From Bacteroidota bacterium (lineage in GTDB: Bacteria; Bacteroidota; Bacteroidia; J057; JADKCL01), in NCBI GenBank assembly GCA_016718825.1, contig JADKCL010000001.1, positions 401,076-465,075 of the forward strand: 64,000 bases of DNA. Reading direction: 5' to 3'. Under the pieces are notes generated by a model that had not been told where the DNA came from, searched no databases, and saw only the letters and a program-made list of their open reading frames with translations. Each line of letters opens with the position of its first letter. Positions within the stretch are counted from its first letter, which is position 1. This document shows, one piece after another, positions 27,603 to 36,194 of this stretch. A program made the position numbers and the translations under genes.

Positions 27603-28466
27603 TCAGTATTCGTGGATGTAATTGTTGGTGCGGGCATTTTTCAGGATCTTCTCTTCGTTTTTCTCAATCAAGCTCACTTTCCGTTCATTGAGGATCAGAT
27701 CCACGATTTTGTCGCGGCAAAGCTCGATGGTGAGCGGTTCGCCCGCTTCGACGACCTGAATCATCTTGAAAAGATAGTAGCGCTTCTCTCCTCTGATAAC
27801 GCCATTCCATCGAATTAATTTTCCCGGGGCAGTTTTTTGAAGGTTTCCGTAGTAGCCTTTGGAGACAAACTCGATTTTGGACTCATTGACATAGTTGCTG
27901 TCAACTTTGGATTCGATCGCATTTTCCTTTGCCCATTCCTTGAGTTTGACGATGTCTTGTGGATTCCCACTTCTCATCCAGTCGGCCACCAAAGCGACAT
28001 CACTTTTGTTGGTGACAATGTAAAAGTAGTTGTAGAGCTTCTCAGAACTGATAAAGTTGTCTTTGTTGGCTTCGTAGAAGGCCACGATTTCCTTTTTGGA
28101 GACATTTTTATCCAAAGACTCCTCGATCAGCCGGTTTTCGTAACCATGCATGATCAATTTGGCTTTGTAGTCCTGAACCTTGTGTTCGACTTCCTCTGCG
28201 AGGTCTTTGTAGGTGCTGAGGGCCTCGTCCATGATGGCCTGTTCCTCCAGCCATTGCTGTACAAATGCCTTTGAAACACGCGAACTATCTTCCGGGGAAA
28301 GTCCCTTTGGAAGATAGTTCGCGAGCATTTCCTTGGTCAGTTGACGCTCTTTGTAAGCGGCAATTGCGCCATTGTCATCTGGTGTTTTGCCCCCACCACA
28401 GCCCATAATGGCTAAGGTCAGGCCTATTCCCGAGCAGATATGCAGGATATGCCGGGGATCAAACAC
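27603..28466 (-). CDS. Parvulin-like foldase lipoprotein
   Basis: A protein of 287 residues starting with GTG 2 bases after the previous gene's stop codon. The signal peptide ends in a lipobox-like LAIMGC followed by GGG. The middle is helical (SurA N-terminal-like), and the C-terminal part (about 150-260) resembles a degenerate PpiC domain without a clear catalytic motif. It probably acts as a periplasmic holding chaperone with the neighbouring parvulin and SurA proteins. The specific role is inferred from operon position. Confidence 0.78.
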   Translation of the reverse strand: MFDPRHILHICSGIGLTLAIMGCGGGKTPDDNGAIAAYKERQLTKEMLANYLPKGLSPEDSSRVSKAFVQQWLEEQAIMDEALSTYKDLAEEVEHKVQDYKAKLIMHGYENRLIEESLDKNVSKKEIVAFYEANKDNFISSEKLYNYFYIVTNKSDVALVADWMRSGNPQDIVKLKEWAKENAIESKVDSNYVNESKIEFVSKGYYGNLQKTAPGKLIRWNGVIRGEKRYYLFKMIQVVEAGEPLTIELCRDKIVDLILNERKVSLIEKNEEKILKNARTNNYIHEY

Positions 28467-28468
28467 GC

Positions 28469-30514
28469 TTATTTATAGAGCTTTTCGAGCACTTTGGTTT
28501 TCACTTCGACAGGATACTTGGCCGCAAGTTCCTTGAGCCACTCAGCCTCCAGATAGTTCTGGTATTGGGTAATGCACTCGCTTTTGGCATCCTCAAAGGA
28601 CTTCTGACCAGCAGAAAGATTCTCCTGCAATACCAAAATACGGAATGTGCGGCCACCTTCCAGGATTTCACTGCGGAAACCTTGTTGCTTGCCAAACATC
28701 ACGGCCTCTTGCTCGGCTTTGCCTTTTTCGTAGTTCTGTGTGCGAATGCGGATGTTGAGGGCCGAACTTTTGTTGACTTCGGTGTCAATTTCCTTTTCGG
28801 TTTTGCCATCGGCAAGCAACTTCTGAACCTGCTCGATCACAGGGCGCTTTTCAGAGATGTACTCGGTGACAACGACACGTTCGCCAGCGGTGAATTTGCT
28901 TTGATTGTCGTTGTAGTACTTCTTGAGGCCAACGGTGTCTTCGACGGCTTTGCGCCACACTTTGTCTTCTGTGAGGGTGAAGAGCAGGATTCCGTCACGG
29001 TATTCTTTCAACAGTTCACGGTAGTCGCGGTATTTTTTAGGCAATTGCTGCTCCTCGTAATTGAGCATTTCTTGCTCGATGTACATCGGGAGAAGCTTGT
29101 CGGTGACCTGCTGCGTTGTTGCACCTTCGAAGCCTTTGTGGAGGTTTACATACCAATCAAGGTAGTTTTTGACCGTACCTGTTTTCTTCTCGGAATCTTT
29201 GCCGATCGAGAAAACAGGGAGTTCATACAGTCCTTTGTGCAAGGAATCGGTTGGTCTCCAGAAGCCTTTGGTATATACACCTGATGCGCCTTCGTCGTCA
29301 ATTTGCTTCACCAATTTGGCCATGCCATCGGTGAATTGCTGAAAAGCATAGTCCTTTTTCACGCGAGCGATCAGGCGCTCGCGGCTGAGGGTGCTGCGCG
29401 CATCACGAGCGATGCGGGTTTTCAATTCGGGGGCGGATTCTTCAAAGCTCTTGATCGGCTCTACCTCGGTTACCTTCAAGATGTGGCTACCAAAGCTCGT
29501 CGAAAACGGTTCGGAGACTTCGCCGGCACCCAATTTGCGCTTGTAGGTTTCCATTTCCGGGATCAAACGGCCTTGTCCCAAGGCGCCGCCTTTTTTGGCA
29601 GTATTGGGGTCGTCGCTGTATTTCTCACATAACTCGTTCCAATCACCGCCGGCTTTGAGCTTCTGGTGAATTTCATTGATCATTGTTTTGGCCTGCTCTT
29701 CAGTCTTGGCGGTGTACTGTGCACCGACACGGATGATGATGTGCGCGGCTGTCTTTTTGCCAGTATTCGGGACACGGTCATAGACCTTGACGATGTGGTA
29801 GCCAAAGGTGCTGCGCACCGGCTTGGAAACCTCGCCGACCTTGGTATTGTAGGCACCCGATTCAAAGGGATAAACCATGTCAAAAACACTGAAATAGCCA
29901 AGGTCACCTTTGTTGGACTTGGCACTTGGATCGGTACTGTGGCGCTGGGCCATGGTGCCAAAGTCCTTGCCGCCGGTCACGATGGAGTCACGGATTGCGA
30001 GAATTTTCTCGTAAGCCTTGAGTGTATCTTCGGCAGGCGCATCAGGACCTACGGCGATCAGGATATGTGACGCAGCTACGATTTCCTTGCTACGGTCATA
30101 GGCTTGGTGTACAAGCTCTTCCTGGCTGCTTTTGTCGACGAGGTAAGGCTGGGCGAGTTGCTTGCGATAGCCTTCGAATTCAGTTTTGAAGGCGTCGGCG
30201 TTCTGAAGACCATTGGCTTCAGCTTCGAGAACCTTGCGCTTGAAATTGATGTAGAGGTCGAGGTACTCCTTGTACTGCGCTTGGGTATGGCTTTTGACTG
30301 CATCCCAACCGCCATTGTTTTTTTGGTAGACATACTCAAAGTCACTCTTTTGGACGGTGTCTTTGCCAGGGAATACCAAAAGTGCAGGATCCTTTTTGCT
30401 GGTTTTGCCCTTGCCCTTGGATTTGCCCCCGCCAAGATCGGCCCCCGAAACCAAGGAAAACGATCCGAAAAGCGCAAAAGCGAGAAGTAAGACGATGGTT
30501 ACCTGTTTTCTCAT
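28469..30514 (-). CDS. Double-parvulin periplasmic peptidyl-prolyl isomerase
   Basis: About 681 residues. A signal peptide (VTIVLLLAFALFGSFSLVSG) is followed by a basic linker, a helical region and two parvulin domains. AASHILIAVGPDAPAEDT to FGYHIVKVYDRVP is the first; AAHIIIRVGAQYTAKTEEQA to FGSHILKVTEVEP is the second. A long helical C-terminal region may clamp substrates. The reaction is cis-trans isomerisation of Xaa-Pro bonds in exported proteins. The gene is first of the operon leading to moxR. An ATG at 30514 was preferred over an in-frame TTG nine bases upstream. Confidence 0.93.
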   Translation of the reverse strand: MRKQVTIVLLLAFALFGSFSLVSGADLGGGKSKGKGKTSKKDPALLVFPGKDTVQKSDFEYVYQKNNGGWDAVKSHTQAQYKEYLDLYINFKRKVLEAEANGLQNADAFKTEFEGYRKQLAQPYLVDKSSQEELVHQAYDRSKEIVAASHILIAVGPDAPAEDTLKAYEKILAIRDSIVTGGKDFGTMAQRHSTDPSAKSNKGDLGYFSVFDMVYPFESGAYNTKVGEVSKPVRSTFGYHIVKVYDRVPNTGKKTAAHIIIRVGAQYTAKTEEQAKTMINEIHQKLKAGGDWNELCEKYSDDPNTAKKGGALGQGRLIPEMETYKRKLGAGEVSEPFSTSFGSHILKVTEVEPIKSFEESAPELKTRIARDARSTLSRERLIARVKKDYAFQQFTDGMAKLVKQIDDEGASGVYTKGFWRPTDSLHKGLYELPVFSIGKDSEKKTGTVKNYLDWYVNLHKGFEGATTQQVTDKLLPMYIEQEMLNYEEQQLPKKYRDYRELLKEYRDGILLFTLTEDKVWRKAVEDTVGLKKYYNDNQSKFTAGERVVVTEYISEKRPVIEQVQKLLADGKTEKEIDTEVNKSSALNIRIRTQNYEKGKAEQEAVMFGKQQGFRSEILEGGRTFRILVLQENLSAGQKSFEDAKSECITQYQNYLEAEWLKELAAKYPVEVKTKVLEKLYK

Positions 30515-30547
30515 TGCATTCAATCCTTTATTCTGAATTTAGGAGGG

Positions 30548-30555
30548 CAAATTTA
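30548..30555 (-). promoter_or_regulatory. Possible -7 element (TAAATTTG) of the folding operon
   Basis: The minus strand reads TAAATTTG, a full match to the Bacteroidota -7 consensus TAnnTTTG, about 34 bases before the first ATG. A convincing -33 TTTG at 19-20 bases spacing was not found, so this is weak. Confidence 0.35.
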
Positions 30556-30715
30556 AGCAAAATAGCGATAAGTCAGGCAATAATTCTGAGAATCAAGACC
30601 CCGAAATCTTGGCTGCGAAAAGTTTGTTGAGGATTTTTAACAGTCGCCGCCCTTGCGGCATCCGCAGTTTCACGTCTTGGTCCAGAGCCGGCAGGGCGCT
30701 TTCCGGAACAAAAGC

Positions 30716-31123
30716 TCAGACATATTTGATGAAGCGATAGACGAAATGGTCGTCGTTTTCCACGACCTCAATCTTGTCCATGATTTTGTTGATCAGAAAA
30801 ATGCCCAAGCCTCCCTTGGTGCGCTTGCGAATGATCTCGGCAAGGTCTTCGGGCTTGTATTCATGGATCGGAAACGGATCGCCGTTGTCGGTGAGCTCAA
30901 TGAGCAACTCCTTGCCGTTGCGGCTGATGGTGAGCTTGATCCGCGAACTTTCGTCACAAAGGTGATGGTGAATGATGCTGTTGGCACAGGCCTCGTCCAC
31001 CGCGAGCACGAGCTGATGGGTGACAGCGTCTTGCACATTAAGGGCACGCAGTTCCTCTTCCACGAAGGCTCTGATCTTGGGGAGACTCTGCTTGGAGCAA
31101 GCGGCTACGTAATGTGTCTTCAT
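30716..31123 (-). CDS. RsbW-like ATP-binding anti-sigma/serine kinase
   Basis: A protein of 135 residues of the GHKL ATPase type. ELVLAVDEACANSIIHH is the N-box with the Mg-binding Asn, and LTDNGDPFP with KGGLGIFLINKIMD forms the G1/G2 boxes of HATPase_c anti-sigma kinases. In partner-switching systems this enzyme phosphorylates the STAS antagonist on Ser and otherwise binds a target. Its start overlaps the STAS gene by 4 bases. The Bacillus target is sigma-B; no sigma factor is next to it here. Confidence 0.9.
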   Translation of the reverse strand: MKTHYVAACSKQSLPKIRAFVEEELRALNVQDAVTHQLVLAVDEACANSIIHHHLCDESSRIKLTISRNGKELLIELTDNGDPFPIHEYKPEDLAEIIRKRTKGGLGIFLINKIMDKIEVVENDDHFVYRFIKYV

Positions 31124-31458
31124 ACGCCTAGGAGGTTTTCTGCTTCTTCATTGGTTGCCACAATCGTCATCAACTGCTCCAAGCCCAACAATTGAAAAAC
31201 CTTGAAGACGTTGTCTGCCATGTTGGTGAAGACAAACTTGCCGCCGTTGGCATTCAATACGTCCATAAAGGAGATGAATACACCAAGCCCTGCACTCGAG
31301 ATGTAACGCAATCCGGCACAATCGATATGAAACTTGTAGATATCGCGATCGATGCCTTCTTGGATTTTTTCATCCATTTGCATGGACGAATTGGCATCCA
31401 AATCTCCGTCGGGGATCAGGGTGATGTACTTTCCGTGATTGTGCTCCTTTATCTGCAT
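31120..31458 (-). CDS. RsbV-like STAS anti-sigma factor antagonist
   Basis: A protein of 112 residues with a full STAS domain. The motif GLRYISSAGLGVFIS carries the serine that RsbW-type kinases phosphorylate. The segment GKYITLIPDGDLDANSS is the usual first strand. It is coupled with the downstream kinase gene (4-base overlap) and follows the phosphatase gene by 38 bases, matching an RsbU-RsbV-RsbW module. Confidence 0.92.
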   Translation of the reverse strand: MQIKEHNHGKYITLIPDGDLDANSSMQMDEKIQEGIDRDIYKFHIDCAGLRYISSAGLGVFISFMDVLNANGGKFVFTNMADNVFKVFQLLGLEQLMTIVATNEEAENLLGV

Positions 31459-31496
31459 CGCCTTTTTTTACGGTTTCTATTTCGAATTGGTTGACG

Positions 31497-33737
31497 TCAT
31501 AAGAATTTGATTACCAAGATGCTGTAATCGTCCTCGATTTTTCCTCCGGTAAACGCCTTGACTTGGGAGACCAAGGTCTCCACAATCAGTCTGGAATCGG
31601 TCCTGCGCAGCCTTTGTACAATTTCTTGCAGACGCTCGAAGGTGAATTCTTCCATGGTTGAATTTCTTGCCTCAATGATGCCATCGGTAAACAAAATGAT
31701 CAGGTCTCCCGGATGAAGTGCGATTTTCTCGGGTTCGCCGATGTAGTTGGCAAATGAATCGTTGCGCACGATGCCCAGCCCCGGTCCGCCCTTGCTCAGG
31801 ATGCGCAAAGCATCCTGTTGACTGTCGTAATAGAGCGTTTCGCAATGTCCCGCGCGCAACAATTCAAGTTCTTTGCGCTCCATGTCGATCTGCAAATAGG
31901 TCAGGGTCATGAAGCTGCCCTTGCGGAGGCATTTGCTCAGCGCCTTGTTGGCAGTCAAAATCACGTCACGCACACCCATGTCGAGCTGCGTGAGTGCTTG
32001 AAAGATTCCCTTGGTCTCGGCCATGTAAAAGGCAGCGGTTGTCCCTTTACCGGAGACATCTCCGATGGCAATTTTGTAGGTTTGGCCGTTTTGAGTCACG
32101 TCGTAGAAGTCTCCCCCGATCTCGTCGACCTCTTGACTCATGACAAAAAATTCGATTTGATCGGTGCCGGGAAGCGCTTGCGGCAAAATCTGCTTTTGGA
32201 AAGTTTTGGCCATCCTGAGCTGCTCACGGTAAACTTCCAAATCAATGGACCGGGCGACAAGCTCTGCGTTTTCGATGGAAATACCGCTTTGCTCGGTCAA
32301 TCCGACCAACATCAGCACCGTTGCGTCCTCAAACGAGCCAGCCAATTCATTGAGCAGATAGATCACGCCGACCGGCTTGCGGGAAGTCATGATCGGCAAG
32401 GCCAACAAGCTGCGGATGCGTGTGCGTGCAAACCGGAAATGTTTGTGGTTGCGGATGTTACGAATGTGGATGTGTTTCCCCGAATCCAAAACTGCACGGG
32501 TGATGTTGTCCCGTCTGCGCAGTTCTTCGATTTCGGCCATTTCCACATTTTTGGAATAGCTCACCAACAAGTCGGTTTTGCCCTCGCTGTCACCGTAAAG
32601 TTCGATCCACCCGCCCGTTGCATTGCTTGTGAGTAGGCTGGCATCCAAGAGTGTGCGCAAAATCTCCTCCGAATCCAGATTGCTTTGGATGCTTTGGTTG
32701 ATGCGCTGAATGGTCGCCAACTCGGAGCTCCGTTGCTCAAAAACACTGCTCGTCGGCAAATTGAATATCAAAACCAGTCCGGAAATGAGCGTGTAGATCA
32801 CCGGAAAGAGAAAAAACAGCCCCAAGATCAAGTAGCGCTTGGTGAGCAATTCGCCAAAATCGGAGCTATGGGGCAAGGCATCAAATGGAAACTGCTGGAA
32901 GAATGCGACAAAGAGCAGGACGATGATAATGATGAGAAACAAGCTTCTCAGCTTTTGGTTGAAGTTGAGGTAGGCACTCCAATTCACATTCGCGCTCAGC
33001 AGTAAGGATGCCCCGATAAACACCGGAATCAAAATGCGATTGTAGATGGTCTCCAGTTGTGAGGGTTCATCGAGATTTGTGCCACCCATGAAGGAAAGGG
33101 AGGGTTCGGCCCCGATGAACAAGCGCACGATTCCGAGGACAAAAACGACCTCCATGATACGCCAAGAGACCACCTTGCGCTTATTTTTCTGGTAGAGAAT
33201 AAGCTTTCGATAGATGAAAAGCGTGCTCAAACAAAAGATCAGCAAGGCATAAAGCTTGACAGAAACGCTGAGCGATTTCACCTGTGCATACAGGGCATCG
33301 GTTTCCATGTAGCTCTCAATGATCTCAAAAAGGAATACCAGGCTGATGCAGGAAATGCCGATGACGACCAGTTTCCAAAGCAGGTCGATCACATCCCATT
33401 TCTCGATGCGGCGCAAGACTTGATCGATGAGTACGTAGTTGCAAATGAAAAATGCTGCGTAGAAGCTCAGACGCAACGGTTCACTCAAAAAGTTTGGATA
33501 GATCGCATAGCTCACTGTCAGGTTGCTCACCCAATAGTAGAAATTGATGACCAGGATGGGAATCCACGTGGAGATCCCCAACAGGAACAACAAGCTATAT
33601 TTACTGACCAGACGCAATCCGCAACGGGTATCGGTGGCTTTTGATTCTGGCCGGAGCCAAATTGATTCACGGCCAAAAAGAGCCTGCAAATTAAGCCAAT
33701 CCTTAGGCCAATGCAAAGTTGCGGCTTGCTTGGTCAT
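31497..33737 (-). CDS. RsbU-like membrane PP2C phosphatase with GAF domain
   Basis: About 746 residues; the ATG was preferred over a GTG 54 bases upstream. The N-terminal half (about 40-330) has roughly eight membrane helices of a 7TM-like sensor. A GAF domain follows (RTLLDASLLTSNATGGWIEL to GLTEQSGISIENAELVARS), and then an SpoIIE/PP2C phosphatase domain with EVDEIGGDFYDV, IAIGDVSGKGTTAAFYMAE and ILFTDGIIEARN, the metal-binding Asp motifs. It should dephosphorylate the STAS protein encoded next, freeing it to bind the RsbW-like kinase. The signal is unknown. Confidence 0.9.
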   Translation of the reverse strand: MTKQAATLHWPKDWLNLQALFGRESIWLRPESKATDTRCGLRLVSKYSLLFLLGISTWIPILVINFYYWVSNLTVSYAIYPNFLSEPLRLSFYAAFFICNYVLIDQVLRRIEKWDVIDLLWKLVVIGISCISLVFLFEIIESYMETDALYAQVKSLSVSVKLYALLIFCLSTLFIYRKLILYQKNKRKVVSWRIMEVVFVLGIVRLFIGAEPSLSFMGGTNLDEPSQLETIYNRILIPVFIGASLLLSANVNWSAYLNFNQKLRSLFLIIIIVLLFVAFFQQFPFDALPHSSDFGELLTKRYLILGLFFLFPVIYTLISGLVLIFNLPTSSVFEQRSSELATIQRINQSIQSNLDSEEILRTLLDASLLTSNATGGWIELYGDSEGKTDLLVSYSKNVEMAEIEELRRRDNITRAVLDSGKHIHIRNIRNHKHFRFARTRIRSLLALPIMTSRKPVGVIYLLNELAGSFEDATVLMLVGLTEQSGISIENAELVARSIDLEVYREQLRMAKTFQKQILPQALPGTDQIEFFVMSQEVDEIGGDFYDVTQNGQTYKIAIGDVSGKGTTAAFYMAETKGIFQALTQLDMGVRDVILTANKALSKCLRKGSFMTLTYLQIDMERKELELLRAGHCETLYYDSQQDALRILSKGGPGLGIVRNDSFANYIGEPEKIALHPGDLIILFTDGIIEARNSTMEEFTFERLQEIVQRLRRTDSRLIVETLVSQVKAFTGGKIEDDYSILVIKFL

Positions 33738-33836
33738 CGAGGAATTTCCCGATGGCGGCCGCCAGAAGGCAAAAAAGCTGCTCGCAGCCACTGAGGAGAC
33801 GTTCTGAATCCGAGCGAATTCCGTACCTTCCCGCCC

Positions 33837-34406
33837 ATGTACATTGTATTTGACACAGAAACCACGGGACTACCCAAGGATTGGAAGGCGCCCGTATCGC
33901 AAGTCGACAATTGGCCGCGGCTTGTTCAATTGGGATGGATGCGTTTTGATGCTGCGAATGAAGTCGTGGAAGAGGCGAATCTGATCATTTATCCTGATGG
34001 ATTTGTCATTCCAAAGGAAGCCTCCCGTATTCACGGCATCTCGCAAGCGCGGGCGCTCGTGGATGGTTTGCCTGTTGCGGACGTTCTCACAAGATTTGTT
34101 CAGGCTCTGGAAGCGTCGCAATTTGTCATCGCCCATAACCTCGACTATGACGAAAAGGTGATGGGTGCCGAATTCATTCGTGCCGGGGTCAGCAACCCCT
34201 TCAAAGGCAAGAACATGCTCTGCACCAAAACTGCTGCCACCGACTATTGTCAACTTCCCGGGAAGTATGGTTTCAAATGGCCGACCTTGGCCGAATTACA
34301 CCAAAAACTATTTGGCGCAGGCTTTGAAGATGCCCACAACGCCTTGGGTGACGTCCGCGCAACAGCCCGCAGCTTTTTTGAGTTGAGAAAGCGTGGAGTT
34401 ATGTAG
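33837..34406 (+). CDS. DnaQ-like 3'-5' exonuclease (DEDDh)
   Basis: A protein of 189 residues. The Exo I motif is FDTETTGLP (Asp6, Glu8), Exo II is VIAHNLDYDEKVM with the third Asp, and Exo III is EDAHNALGDVRATA with His and Asp, so all four DEDDh residues are present. This size suits a free-standing proofreading or oligonucleotide exonuclease rather than a polymerase subunit. An ATG directly after the divergent phosphatase gene serves as start. Substrate (DNA or RNA) cannot be told. Confidence 0.9.
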   Translation: MYIVFDTETTGLPKDWKAPVSQVDNWPRLVQLGWMRFDAANEVVEEANLIIYPDGFVIPKEASRIHGISQARALVDGLPVADVLTRFVQALEASQFVIAHNLDYDEKVMGAEFIRAGVSNPFKGKNMLCTKTAATDYCQLPGKYGFKWPTLAELHQKLFGAGFEDAHNALGDVRATARSFFELRKRGVM

Positions 34407-34446
34407 ACTTATCGTATTTTGCATTACAATAAATAATAATCTCCCA

Positions 34447-35087
34447 ATGAAACAGAACATTTTGAACGTTTTTGCCATCGCAATGGTCGCGGTTCTTCTC
34501 TTTGCAGGTTGCAAAAAAGACGATGTCACAGCTCCGGTCATCACGCTGCTCGGCGACAACCCGATGAACATTGAAATGGGTACCACCTTTACCGACCCGG
34601 GTGCGACGGCCACAGACGATGTCGATGGCGACCTTACAGTGCGATCACGGCATCTGGAACGGTTACGACGACTGCGCCCGGCGTGTATACCCGCAGCTAT
34701 GTCGTCTCTGACGATGCCGGCAATGCTGGAACGGCTTCGCGTACAGTCAATGTTCAATTGAGCCGCGATGCCATTCTCGGAGCCTATACGAGCACCAACA
34801 ATTGCCCTGTCCCACAAAGCTTTGTGGCAACCGCTCCCAATTTTGAGACCCATGGCACAGATGGTAAATTCACCATCAACATGTTTTATTACAACGGTGG
34901 CACGCTCACCTGCACACTCAATGGCTCGAATGTCACGGTCGATGCCGGACAAGCTCCCAATCCTCAATTTACGACGGTCACCGGAACAGGCACCTTTAAT
35001 GCAAGCGGCAATGTCTTGACAATGAATTATGTTTTTGATCCAAGTGGATCGCCGGTTGCTTGCACCGTGATTTACACACGCAACTAG
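34447..35087 (+). pseudogene. DUF5011/HYR-domain lipoprotein, frameshifted
   Basis: The first frame gives a signal peptide with lipobox LFAGC followed by a DUF5011/HYR-like Ig fold (PVITLLGDNPMNIEMGTTF, TDPGATATDDVDGDLT). Just after DGDLT the frame is lost; a second frame continues AITASGTVTTTAPGVYTRSY, VVSDDAGNAG and a further beta-rich domain to the stop. One base is missing at about 34639. The joined protein of about 213 residues would be an outer-membrane or periplasmic-facing lipoprotein. The second domain (about 110-213, NCPVPQSFVATAPN) is not recognised. The surrounding sequence is normal, so a sequence error is plausible. Confidence 0.78.
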
Positions 35088-35113
35088 GAGCTAAAGGCTT
35101 TTCTTCTTAGATG

Positions 35114-35155
35114 ATAGGCGCAAAAACGTAGAAATTTCCACGTTTTTGCGCCTAT
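35114..35155 (+). terminator. Hairpin terminator after the lipoprotein
   Basis: A perfect 16-bp stem (ATAGGCGCAAAAACGT with its complement) and a ten-base loop lie 27 bases after the stop codon. There is no clear U-run, but the stem is strong. Confidence 0.75.
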
Positions 35156-35281
35156 TCTCGTTTTCTGATCTTTTGTCGCAACTTTTTTTCAATCCACTTT
35201 GTGGAATCGTGGATCTCTAGGCACCCTAGATGCACTTACGCCGCAAAGCGCGGCATTCGCAGTCAAAAAACGCATTCGAAG

Positions 35282-36148
35282 ATGAATACCAATACCGCAG
35301 TGCTCCATGCGGCAAGGAATCCGCTTGCCCAGATTTGGACATGGTTTTTGAAAGATGCCCGGCACTTTCAGATTCTGTCCCTGTCAACATTCCTCTGTTA
35401 CGGGATCCTTCAACTCGGTTGGAACACCAACCTCGACCGGATTCTGATCACCTTTGGCACTTGTCTGCTCACGCAGCTTTTCTGGATCAAGTGGAGCGGC
35501 GCTCCTTGGCATTCGTTGAAGAGTGCCATGATTTCCAGTCTCGGACTTTGTTTGTTACTCAAAACGAATCTGCTCACAACCGCGATCATTGCGGGAATCC
35601 TCACGATCAGCAGCAAATTCATCATTCAGTACGAACGCAAGCACATCTTCAACCCCGTCAATTTTGGCATCATCGCCACCGTGATGCTCACCGGCGATGC
35701 CTGGGTCTCGCCCGGTCAATGGGGCAGCAGCTTTACCACGCTATTTTTTGTCGGCGCGGCCGGACTCATGGTGTTGCTGAAATGCGGCCGCATTGACATC
35801 AGCTTGGCCTTTATTGTTTCGTATTACGGACTCGAATTTACGCGCTCGGTACTCTGGCTCGGCTGGCCCATCGATCATTTCGGCCACATGGTCACCAATG
35901 GCGCCTTGCTGCTGTTTACCTTCTTCATGATCACCGACCCGGTGACGACGCCCAACCATCCCAAAGCCCGGATCGCTTGGGCGGTCATGGTCGGCCTGCT
36001 CACTTTTGGCCTGAACCATATCTTCATCCTGAATTCAGGAGCGCCGATCTGGGCACTCTTTATCATTTCCCCGCTTACGCTTGTCTTTGACAAATTCTTC
36101 AAGGCTCAAAAATTCAATTGGCTTCCTGCTCCCACTACGCAGGCTTGA
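35282..36148 (+). CDS. RnfD/NqrB-like membrane protein
   Basis: A protein of 288 residues with about eight to nine membrane helices; this ATG follows a long non-coding extension of the frame. HIFNPVNFGI and the late loop FMITDPVTTPNHPKARIAW match conserved segments of RnfD/NqrB (the latter the TDPVT..N motif). The usual SGAT motif where FMN is attached is not visible; DAWVSPGQWGSSFTTL takes that place. The other Rnf/Nqr subunits are absent. The DUF2330 gene follows after 46 bases, suggesting an operon. It may form part of a minimal electron-transfer system at the inner membrane, which is inference. Confidence 0.78.
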   Translation: MNTNTAVLHAARNPLAQIWTWFLKDARHFQILSLSTFLCYGILQLGWNTNLDRILITFGTCLLTQLFWIKWSGAPWHSLKSAMISSLGLCLLLKTNLLTTAIIAGILTISSKFIIQYERKHIFNPVNFGIIATVMLTGDAWVSPGQWGSSFTTLFFVGAAGLMVLLKCGRIDISLAFIVSYYGLEFTRSVLWLGWPIDHFGHMVTNGALLLFTFFMITDPVTTPNHPKARIAWAVMVGLLTFGLNHIFILNSGAPIWALFIISPLTLVFDKFFKAQKFNWLPAPTTQA

Positions 36149-36194
36149 AAATCCCGATTCGATTCCATTCCCCCATTTTCAAAGCACAAAAACA

